Positions 49,401 through 59,300 of a stretch of DNA of 64,000 nucleotides are shown in pieces (position 1 is the stretch's first letter; each line of letters begins with the position of its first letter). This DNA comes from Pagrus major. Its lineage: Eukaryota > Chordata > Actinopteri > Spariformes > Sparidae. The DNA is taken from assembly GCF_040436345.1 (NCBI RefSeq), contig NC_133227.1, positions 19,633,171 to 19,697,170 on the forward strand, written 5' to 3'. The translations under genes were made by a program, and so were the position numbers. The notes under the pieces were generated by a model. It was not told the origin of the DNA. It worked only from the letters and a program-made list of their open reading frames with translations, and ran no database searches.

Positions 49401-52370
49401 GAGTAAAAGTCTTAGAGTATCTGATATTAATTGTACTTAAGTATCAAAAGTACAAGTGAAAGTAAATTATGCATATATTTACATGTATATTGACCGATTA
49501 CCTGCCTGGCCGATTATCAGATCCAATATTCAGCTTTTTTCTGATTATCAGAATCAGTATTTGATTATTTAATTGATTTAAAAATGCCCTCTGATGCAGC
49601 ATGTAATCTGCAACTAGTAACCAAAGTTATCTAATAAATGTAATGTAGTACAAAATCTTCCTCAAAGTGGAGTGGAAGTATAGACCAGCAGAAAATGGAA
49701 AATCTCAAGTCCAGTGCAAGAACCTCAAAATTGTTCTTATGTGTTTGTAAAAGTCACTTTTTCTTGCAACCAATCTGCAATATTTAATGTTTACGAGACA
49801 AAATGATAATATCGTTTTCGTTTTGCCTTTATTTTCCCCATCAGCACTGTTCAGCTGTGGTCGTGTGGACTTAAAGCCCTCCACCTCCACCTCCACCTCT
49901 GCCAACAAAGCCATGTTAGCCCCTCGCTCATCGACACACAGATTTGAAAGAAATCACAATTCCAGCGACACCCTGCTGGAGGACTACTATGACAACAACA
50001 TCACACAGCTGTACGATGACTACTTCTTTCCTGATGATTCAGACTCGGGCAACACCTCTGCGGCCTCTGCAGCAGAGGTACGCTCAGTGAGGTCGGCCGA
50101 GTCGAGTAGCGTCACGGAAACACCAACAGAGGCAGAGAAGCGGCTTTCCTGGGCTTTCGCAACACTCCCCACCATCACAGAGATAGAAAATAATGACCAG
50201 AGGATTGTAGGAGGTGACGAGGCCTCTCCTGGACAGATACCTTGGCAGGTACTGTAGTGTGGGGAGGGGATGAGTTGAAGATAAATGGACGATGTTTACA
50301 GGTGGGATGCAGTTAGGTGGTTTTTCTGTCTTCATTTCAGGGAGGATAAAAACCTAAAACTTTGCTTGGAAAATGGGATTCTTGCTGCACATAATCACTG
50401 GGGCACTACAGATGCTCGTCCATGGACTTAAGCCTAAAAATCTGTCTCCACACCAGCAGGTCATACGGGCAACATGGGAAGTAGAGAATGGAGTCAGAAT
50501 AAGGGAAGGCAGATGAATTTGTCTTCAGTTCGTTCAGTCTCGCATGTACAAAGTTTTGTCAACTCACCACTCATGCCCACTAGATCCATTTCAGTAACAC
50601 ATTTAGTCCAAAACACAGTATTTTGTGATTAAATGGGGACGAAATGGCAAAAAACTGCGATCCCGGGAGCTATTTCATCCTGCTGTCTGATTGACAGCTC
50701 ATTTGAGCAGATAATGGCGTCTGTGCCCGTCATAGAGCCTACAACAGCCAATGAGTGATCGCATAGACAAGTGACCCACTCTCTTTTCTGACTCCTCTCT
50801 CCTGAGCTACTTACACACCAGCCTCTGGATGACTGATGCATCATGTAGTCAATGAGATTTTAAATCCAGTAATATAGAGTTTATATACGTTTTTTAAAGC
50901 CCTAACCTTGAAAATGATGCAAGTTTATGCAGTCTTATGCGTTTTGCTCTTCAAATAGGCTGTTTTTCCACCTAAGGACTTGTTTTTGACTATTTCATAT
51001 GCATAAAGACAGTGTCCATAAGGAAATAAACATAAGGAAATAATGATTTTTTAGCCCATTACAGCCATAGTATATGGCATTTATGTTACTTAATTTGAAT
51101 GCTCTCAGTTTCGGCTTGAAGACTCGAGTGTTTAACAAAAAAGCTTGCTTTACAAACTGAGCACGAGGAGTTTGAAAGATGTGGACAATTAACCAAGCAG
51201 AGGGTCTAAGAAAAGATACTTTTGGGTTGAATTATGGGACATGTAGGATACAGAGTGTTAAAGTGTTTGTGTGTGTGTTTGCAGGTGGCCCTGATGTCTC
51301 ACTCAGTCGTCCTTCAAAGAGCGGAGCCTTTCTGTGGAGGATCTCTGCTCAATGAATATTGGGTCATCACCGCTGCCCATTGTGTGGTACAGGCTGATAT
51401 CGCTAAACGAGTTTTCTTCGTCAGAGTGGGTAGGAAAAACAAATGTTTCCTATACATCTACACACTTACACACTTTTTTTTAACCAAGTGTTATTGTTAT
51501 TGTAATCTTTACGTTTCTATTTGGACTTGTAAAGTCTGATACTTAATACTGAAGCTGAAGACCATGGCAAAGTCACCTACAAACACCAACAACTGTTGAC
51601 TTTTGTTTTATTTTGCAGCTAGGTAAAGTGATAGTAAGAGCATCTATATACATTTATTCTGCTCAGCTTCATAAGGAACAAAACTGCTTTACTTGATGTG
51701 TTTTTTTCAAAACTTCACGTTGCTTGCAATAACTTTGAAGAAGACTTCAGAAGCTGCTAGATCTATCACACCTGGTATAGAAAATCGTATAATTAAGGCA
51801 TCTGTACTTCTAGGTGAACATGATGTGAGCAAAGTCGAGGATGACGAGCGAGACTACGAGGTGGCAGAGCGGCATATCCACCACATGTACAATTTCAACA
51901 ACTCACCATATAACCACGATATTGCCCTACTGAAGCTCGCCACTGCAGTGGAACTGTCCAACAAGCGGCGTCCCATCTGCCTGGGCCCCAAAGACTTTAT
52001 AGAAAACCTGGTGAGGGAGTCCACCAGCTCTCTGGTGAGCGGCTGGGGACGGATAAAGTTCTTGGGCCTCGAGGCCACCAGGCTTCAGAAGCTGGAGGTC
52101 CCCTACGTGGATCGCACCCAGTGTAAACAGAGCAGCCGGGACCACATCACACGCTTTATGTTCTGTGCCGGCTACAAAGATGAACTAAAGGATTCATGTC
52201 AGGGGGACAGCGGGGGGCCACACGCCACCAGTTACAAAGGCACCTGGTTCCTGACAGGCATCGTCAGCTGGGGGGAGGAGTGTGCCAAAGACGGGAAGTA
52301 TGGCATCTACACTCGAGTGTCAATGTACTACCCGTGGATCAGAAAGCAAACAGGACTACGAATTCACTAA
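46452..52370 (+). CDS. f9: Coagulation factor IX precursor (complete, 8 exons)
   Basis: Vitamin K-dependent serine protease zymogen, secreted into plasma. In the family, factor IXa with factor VIIIa activates factor X. Exons: 46452-46539, 47304-47473, 47561-47585, 47686-47799, 47895-48026, 49845-50248, 51285-51429, 51814-52370 (TAA). Phases agree; 544 residues. Order: signal peptide ([19 protein letters not shown]); propeptide ending RQRR48; Gla domain from [21 protein letters not shown]1 from DGDQC; EGF2; linker with CGRV; a roughly 115-residue activation region; cleavage at R296-IVGG; trypsin domain 297-544. The triad is His343 (TAAHC), Asp395 (NHDIALL) and Ser492 ([10 protein letters not shown]), with Asp486 giving Arg specificity. 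The eight-exon structure is that of the F7/F9/F10/PROC group. The call f9 rests mainly on the fgf13-f9-mcf2 neighbourhood, since the protease domain alone also resembles factor X (for example EVPYVDR). It is longer than human F9 (461 residues) because of the activation region. Confidence 0.92.
47304..47585 (+). other. f9: f9 propeptide and Gla domain exons
   Basis: Exons 47304-47473 and 47561-47585. The propeptide has the gamma-carboxylase recognition pattern ([18 protein letters not shown]) and a furin-type RQRR. The mature chain opens YNSG as in human factor IX. It carries many Glu residues ([30 protein letters not shown]) and ends with the aromatic stack MEFWATYV, the expected Ca2+- and phospholipid-binding module. 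Confidence 0.93.
47686..48026 (+). other. f9: f9 EGF1 and EGF2 exons
   Basis: EGF1 (47686-47799, 114 nt) keeps the calcium-binding DGDQC start and the Asp-hydroxylation pattern C-x-D-x4-Y-x-C ([10 protein letters not shown]). The O-glucose motif (C-x-S-x-P-C) is CKPPPC here, and the O-fucose site (Ser/Thr before C3) is CQNGGDC. EGF2 (47895-48026, 132 nt) has [13 protein letters not shown] and a normal six-cysteine layout. Confidence 0.9.
48027..49844 (+). other. f9: f9 intron 5 with short repeats
   Basis: No exon inside. It holds a TIR-like block (about 48690-48850: ggcctggggagtaacagaag ... ccctcccagccctgcc) and fragments of the 'agtgttgtataaagtacc' element (49318-49475). The remainder is AT-rich. 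Confidence 0.55.
49845..50248 (+). other. f9: f9 activation-peptide exon
   Basis: This 404-nt exon encodes the linker [10 protein letters not shown], about 115 residues of activation region, and the protease N-terminus to IPWQ. The region includes STSTSTS, an acidic Tyr-rich stretch ([19 protein letters not shown] then PDDSDSG) and three N-glycosylation sequons (NSS, NIT, NTS). Human factor IX has roughly 50 residues here. The final cleavage site reads DQR-IVGG. Confidence 0.9.
50249..51284 (+). other. f9: f9 intron 6
   Basis: About 1 kb with no recognisable element or exon. It ends in a gtttgtgtgtgtgtttgcag acceptor. Confidence 0.5.
51285..52370 (+). other. f9: f9 serine protease catalytic exons
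   Basis: Exons 51285-51429 (His343 in VITAAHC) and 51814-52370 (Asp395, Asp486, Ser492; [32 protein letters not shown]). The loop after the catalytic His, [19 protein letters not shown], is several residues longer than in human factor IX. All catalytic and oxyanion residues are intact. Confidence 0.93.
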
Positions 52371-52501
52371 CTGACCAGTGGAGTCACATATAAGGATAAC
52401 ACAGCTTGTCAGCCAACCAAACAATCACATTTATCTAGTTTAGCATCTGAGGAAGTTTGTCTTTGACTGAATGAAATGAGAAATCACTCACTTGAGGCTA
52501 C

Positions 52502-52507
52502 AATAAA
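52502..52507 (+). terminator. f9: f9 poly(A) signal
   Basis: AATAAA 132 bases after the f9 stop codon, followed by T/G-rich sequence within 40 bases. It is the first canonical signal after the stop and implies a short 3' UTR. Confidence 0.7.
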
Positions 52508-54120
52508 ATGTATTTCAATATCTGAGTGCTCGTTTCTTGAAATATTGCACAAAAAAATACCCCGTGGCCCTTCATCAAATATTTGAAATGAAATTGTGAC
52601 GTCTTGTGTTGCAGAGATATCAACTGAAGTTAGCATGCTAACCAGCTAGCACCAGCTTATTGTGATGATTTTAAAATTGCTTTTCTTGGCTCTGGGAAAG
52701 TTTTTTATCATATTATCATTGTCATAATTGACTTTCTGTCTACAGTCTTACAGACGTATCTTTTATACTGGTGGGGAAAATGCTTTTTGGGGAATTTTTA
52801 GATGCAATACCCTGAGCGGCATATCATGTATAGTCGGTGCAGCTCAACTAAAAAGAAATCAGACGAGTCTGGTTGAATCAAATCAAATAATCCTGTGCTT
52901 ATATTTTGGAAAATAATCATATATATTATGCATTATCATACAAGCTTTAACAATGATTCAAAATATCAAAAAGTGCAAAATGAGCAAAAGTAGCAAACAC
53001 CAGTTTAAGGTACTGTGAACGAGACAAGTTATAGCCTGACTGGACACATCCATGAACAACAACTCCAGCTGTCGGGTGGATTTCAAATGTATTCAACATG
53101 TTAAACTGTTATTGATTAATGAGTTTTGTTCGACACAACTTAGTTAGACAGTCTAGCACACGATCAAGTGATTAAAATGTTCCCATTGTGGGTGTTAAAT
53201 ACTGTATTCAGTGTTAATCTTAGATTTAGGGTTACCTTTGTGTCACTAGACTTATGGCTGTCCGAACACTTGTTCAAAGTTAGACTTAAACATCTAAAAT
53301 TTTGATTTTCTTACCATTTACATATTCACAGCTGTCAGTAACGCAAGTAATTACACTTTTTTTTTTTTACACACACATCTGATAAACCCTCAGCACATGT
53401 GGTGGTAAAGTGGCAGTGCTTTCATAACCACTTTTCACATTCGGTTTTCAAAGCTGCTTTCTGCTAACACTGTCAAGAAAATGACTGCAGGCGGTTTTAA
53501 AACCAAAAATTACAAATCTAATCAAACAATTAATGAATCCACAATGTAACTGTACGAGTTCAGCTGGCAATTACAGCTCTAGACTACTCTACTGACAGTT
53601 ACTACTCGACACTGAGCCTAGTTTTCCTGTAGGTGTAAAACAGCAGTACAGGCAGAAATAAAGCAAGAGGCATGTGCGGTGATTTGTCCATGCAGAGCAG
53701 CGAACGAACAGAAACATAAAGCTAAATCTCATCTCAGCGGTGATAACAGGTGCACAAGATTAATTTGATAGTAAGCAGACCATCAACAGCAGCAGAAGCA
53801 AAGAATAAATTCACCTTTGAAATAACTGCAGTTTATGCGTCAAAGCTCGCCACACAGCCTGGTGACAACCGCTGAACTACAACAGCCAGCTACAGTGACA
53901 GCCTGTCAGTCCTACTACACTGCGTTTATCCTGCATTAGTACTGCAGTGCTTCCCCCCGGGCAGACGCAGATAGTTCATCTTGAGGACGGAGCATGAGCT
54001 GCATCAGTAGAAACATTTTCACGGGTTATATCAGGAGAAGCACAGGAGGAACCTATAACATTTCTAGACCAGGCACGAGCACAAGAACCAATGTAGCCAT
54101 TGCTGTGAGATTATTGATTA

Positions 54121-55312
54121 AGGCATGGGACGATATGATAATTTCATGTCACTATTATCCTGGCCAGGGCAAGCTACGGAAGCCCTAAAAGGTCATGGGG
54201 TCAAACATATGTCGTTATTTTCCATGATAACAACTTACATTTTATTTGTTTTTTGGAGTAATTTATTTCATTATCACAGAATAACAAACGTTAAACGAGA
54301 TCATTTTCTCAAGAAAGAAAACAAACTTTGTCCCGAGATAGCAAATGTTGTTTTCCCGGGATAACGGGATAATTAATCATGAGAAAACAACTTCATAAGA
54401 TTCATAAGAGTACTCTTCTGTGGGGTGGGTATCGGGAGTTTCAAAGCAAACCACATGAACTTTTTATGAATTTTATTAATATTACCGAGGCAGCTTGATT
54501 TGCGAGATCACGGGTATGTAATTTTGCAAATCCATCTCGCCAGGCTTCAAGCTAAACGAAGAAGAAGAAGCTAAAAGAAGAGCCAAGAACAACACTGAAG
54601 GCTTTTCTTGATGGAAAAGACATTTTCACTCTTCTCCTGACCGGCCTCGGTAAGAGTTTGATTTAGCAACTGGCACAGCTGGTAGAGCCCTCCTACTGTT
54701 GTTCTGATTGGCTGAAGTTAGCCTGCCATAGATGGTTATAGACAGATGGTTCATCCAATCACCTTCCAAGTATTTTTGGAAACAGCCTGCCCTTTTCCAA
54801 AAAGTTTCCAGCTGCTCCTTCCCAGATGATTTGCGAAAAACCCTCTGGCGTGTCGGGTTAGCATTAGTAATGGGTACTCCTTAATCTGACATTGTCATCT
54901 TTAATCAGATGCTACACTTGTTAAGACGCCATGCACTGCTGATCTAATTAAGCTGTATTAAACTACAGGGAATAAGAGGGAACAACCTTCGGTTTTCTTG
55001 TGATAACGGATTAATACATCTTGTTATCTCGGGAAAACAACATTTGTTATCCCGTGATAATGACATAAATAACCTGTGATCTCGAGAAAACAAAATGTTC
55101 CCTTTTATTCCCTTAAGCTTGATGTTTATTAGATCAGATCAAATAAAATTTAGCTTGTTATCACGGGAAAACCGAGGAAATAATAAGTCTGACCCATGAC
55201 CGTTTGAGGATATTCATGATTGTCCTGATCATGGAAATTCATGACAATCAACTTAACCTGAGTACTTTTATCGCGATCCTCCACAATATCTTTTATTGTC
55301 CCATCCCTGTAT
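54121..55312. mobile_element. Outer short element interrupted by the inner one
   Basis: The left part catgggacgatatgataatt... stops at the inner element, and the matching right part (aaattcatgacaatc ... ttattgtcccatccctg) resumes after it. The terminal atgggacgat / attgtcccat are inverted repeats. Confidence 0.65.
54183..55209. mobile_element. Inner ~1-kb TIR element of a nested pair
   Basis: Left ccctaaaaggtcatggggtc and right gacccatgaccgtttgagg are inverted repeats. The interior is rich in variants of cgggataacaa / ttgttatcccg in both orientations. No ORF of note. Confidence 0.7.
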
Positions 55313-55918
55313 TAACTAGACCTGTACTTTTCTTGCCATATGTCATAAATATATCTATAGAGGGTATGAATGACTGTTCATCCCTAAACAGCACCACTGT
55401 TGCTGCTATAAATGGGGAGATCTGCAGTATCTTGACTCAATATCGCCATTAACATCACATGCAAACCCTCTAGTGACGTAGCTGGCCGTTGTAGGAAAGT
55501 AAGAGAGCTTAAATTCATTGTAAACAAGGCAAAACTACAGTGATATACAAAAAGAAGCCACGATAATTAGCTGAGCTGTTTGGCACATGAACAGTGATGA
55601 TATGTTAGTAGGCAAACGCACGATTTCTGTGATATTTCATAAGAAAATAGAAACAATAAATCCTGAAGTCTTCAACAAAAGTCCACTCTGTACGTATGAA
55701 ATAAAGCCCCTGTTCTACATGTCCGGTTGTAAGGCTGGAAAATAGAGATAAAGAAAAAAGAAGAGGTCCCACGTGTGTGCTTTGCATTGTTCCAGTCTTC
55801 TGAGGTCCAGTCTGTAGTTTACAGTCTTCTGAGGTGGAAGAGTCACAGTAGTTTGAGGAGTAAAATAATCGGCTGATGTGCTTCAATCTGATGAGCTGAT
55901 GGAGAAGAGTCTGATGTC

Positions 55919-55919
<1 letters not shown>

Positions 55920-56002
<83 letters not shown>

Positions 56003-56016
56003 TGTGTGTGTGTGTG
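55920..56016. repeat. (GT)n microsatellite in the mcf2 3' UTR
   Basis: Nearly 50 GT units with one interruption, starting 60 bases beyond the mcf2 stop codon. Confidence 0.95.
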
Positions 56017-56076
56017 GTGAGGTTAAACTAAAACAGGAAGAGAATGGACACATCTATCCTCTGTCCTGATTGGCTC

Positions 56077-56381
56077 TTAGCAGGTTTCTCCCAGAATCCT
56101 GTGCAGGTCCTCGGATAGTACACGGCCTTCTTCGCCACGGCTTATATTCCTCACCATCCTGAGATTAAACACACACAATCACAACACGCACGCACAGATG
56201 AATCCCAGGATTGTTTTTTTTTAAATCGTAATTTTAAAAATGTCTGAACAATGCGAGGTGTACTTTACCACATTCCTGACAATTCCTCGTGCAGTAGCTG
56301 GATGACATCACCACAGTTAAAGATGATGTCATCAGTGCTGGCCATACTGCTCTCTACCATGACCCTGTACCTGCCCGCCAC
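56077..56381 (-). other. mcf2: mcf2 C-terminal SH3-like module
   Basis: Two exons (56381-56269 and 56158-56077) read VAGRYRVMVESSMASTDDI, IFNCGDVIQLLHEE, then LSGMWMVRNISRGEEGRVLSEDL and a short tail ending GETC. The pattern (aromatic strand, D-D-I-x-F-x-x-GD, W-x-V-R-N, EG-x-V) follows the C-terminal SH3 of MCF2L. The ALYDY tyrosine positions are altered (GRYRVMV), so ligand binding may be atypical. Confidence 0.75.
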
Positions 56382-59300
56382 CTGGAACAGAAGACAGACA
56401 AAAAACACAGGAGAACAGTGCGATTTGATACTCGTCTACATGCACATCAGTCCTGAATCTACAACAACAGAGAGCATGAGAGAAAGTTTTGGTGCTGCAG
56501 GATAGCTTGATAGATAATGATTAATCACCCTCATCCCGGAAGTATTTTGCTTTTCTTTCTGACTGTGTTTGCCCACCGGGCTCTGAACGATTGGCGACAC
56601 ACCAGGAGGCAAGTCGAGCTCACCGTGGATCAGGCAGGACCTGTATCCTAACCGATGGCGCTTGTCGTGGTCTGTTAGTAGCTGCCATAAGTCCCAAGGT
56701 GCTACACTTCACAACAAATCATTTCTGCAGTGCTCCCTGTGCCATGACAGTAACAAAATCTCACCAGGGGGGCGGGCTGATCCTCCTCGTCTGAGTCCGA
56801 TATGTTGGAGAGGTCCGTGGCACCCCAGTCCTCCAGGCCGTCACAGATGGCCACTGAGTGGGCAGGGACAGGCCAAGCTGCAGACAACAAGACAGCTGAG
56901 ACATCTAAAAGCTGAAGTGTTACACTTTTCAATCAGTGATACTGACAAGATGCTTTTAGCTGGTTAGCATGCTAACTTCAGTAGATATCACTGCATCACA
57001 TGGAAACACCTTCTCCGAATCTCACGTGACTGATCAGCTGAATAAAATGCAAAAATGTCCCGACTTTTGACAGAAATACACTTCGTGTAACTTTGTTTAT
57101 TTGCTCCAAACCAGCTGATAAAACTAATTTCCATTCCTCATCTCAAATTGACGTAACAATTAGCTATACACACCCCAAAAATGTGGCAAATAATTACTGT
57201 GAAGACGAAAATGCAATGATCGATGCGTGCATTTGTGTGTGTAGGCGACTCACTGCGTCGAGGCGAGTGAACCACGGGCTCTGAGTGGGCGGGACTAGTG
57301 TGTGCGGACTCCTCCCCCCGGAACCTGTGGGAGTGGCTTGTTGTCGAGGAGCTGTGAGGAACAGGGAGACACGCTGAGCAGCCTCCCACCGACGCTCCGC
57401 CCCACGACACACACACCTCTGATGCACTAAACCGCATCACCAAGGGAACAAGACACGACCACACCACACAAAACGAAACAAACAACAACAACAACAACAA
57501 CAACAACATCCACGGTGTCACAAAACGAGCTCATCCACATTCTGTAAAATAATACTGCATTCCAGTCAGTTCACATTCACATATATTTCAGCGTCTGATT
57601 TCACAGGATGATTGAGTTTATAACTGAGATGTCAATCAAATATATCAGAGGTCGCTGGAATATATGGAAATATTTTTAGTACACAGTATCCAGCAGACAC
57701 ACACCAGGACTCGATTAAACATCCACAGTGAGGTTTAACCTGCTTTAAGTAGCAGATGGGTGGAGCTGCTTCACGTGGTCCAACATACAGAAAGAAAACT
57801 ATAGAAAACATTTAAAAGTCACTTTGTCTGAATACATTATGGTGTACCCATCTACTACATAAAGTAGAAACACTTTGGATTATTTACAAATGCTCTGTGA
57901 CCTATAGCTATATAATGTATAAAAATCAATGAAAAAGTGACAAACATTCACAATCTCTCATCCTCCATATACAAAAACAAACAGACAGTCTCCTGTCATG
58001 AATGATCAACACATGCTCAGGTACTTTGACAAGTTTGTAACACTTTTGAAATGTATGTACGTATGTAAAGGAAATGTCATTCTTTTATATTATCATCAAA
58101 CCCGATGAAAAGACCAAAATCAACAATGTTTTAGTCTGTCTCTGTGCCTTTCTCCTTAAGATGCAAATCAAAATGGGTCATAAATATACTGTTTAATTTA
58201 AAAAAGAAACTCCTTAATTTCCTTAAAGTAGTAAGTGATTAGTGCATTTGTTGGGGACTATTTTCAGCTGCAGATTAATACACAATTAACACAATATATG
58301 TGGGATTGAGTAACGATAAGAGATAATATCCATGTTCATGGTGATGAAGGAACATGTCACCCAGTGCAATGACGTGGCTCATTGAAGAGTTTTTAATAAT
58401 TTGTGATAATGGTTTTAGGGCTGGGCGATATGAGATACAAAGTATATCTTGATATTATACGATCTGAAAAGCATTTCAGAAACAGGCCCGACTTCGATAT
58501 CAATATTGTAACAATATTGTGGAAATGACTTTTGGTACTTTCACAAAATATTAACACCATTAGATTTCTGATCAATAATCATCAGTGATGTGTATATAAT
58601 GACTACGTGCGTAAAGGCAAGTATGGGAACAAGCAGAACAGTCTGGTAAGTCTGTCACTTTACTGTAATGCAGCCTTTAACACAGGAGAAGACAACACTT
58701 ATAACATATCATGATATAATGATACCCAAAATCTGAGACGGTGTGTAGTCTCATATCACGGTAACGATACATGTCGCATTTATTGCCCAGCCCTATTGGA
58801 CGTCTATGTCACAGAGGAGTTGTATATATCGGTTATATCACACTTTGGCTACATAAATATCTTTTGTTAGTATGATCAGCAGATTGTTGGTTTTGACCTT
58901 TTCATTCAGTATGCTAGAAAAAGAAATATTATATATATATTGCTATATATATATTGCTCACCTAATTCTTTAAGTTCTTAAATTAGACCACGGTCTTAAA
59001 ACATTTGATTTTAAGAAAAAAATACATATATGTGCGAGTGTTGACAATTTTCCTGCCTGATAAGTCAACAACAAGCTTTGTATTGTGAAGCTCGGAAGAC
59101 TCGGACATTCATCTGATTAACAACATGCTGGCATGCTGTCAGTAAACAAAACACTGATGTCTCCAACAAACGCTCCACAAACACACATCAACGCCCTGTA
59201 CAGCTCCATTTTTGGCACTACCAAAGAGAACCGGTGCTTTCAATGACAAACAAGCATCAGAGCTGTAAGATCTTGGGAAATCTCAAATAGTCTTCCAACA

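Larger units (their letters stand above)
52508..56076. other. Convergent f9-mcf2 spacer
   Basis: No coding sequence is supported. It contains AT-rich sequence, a nested pair of TIR elements (54121-55312) and, just after the mcf2 stop, a long GT tract (55920-56016). The mcf2 3' UTR should lie at the right side. I saw no close AATAAA for mcf2; the nearest minus-strand signal is near 55290. Confidence 0.5.

Noticed and set aside
57138-57521. 127-residue minus-strand frame with a poly-Leu start
   Set aside because: It spans the real mcf2 linker exon (57254-57351) plus intron, including the CAA run; only the exon part is supported.
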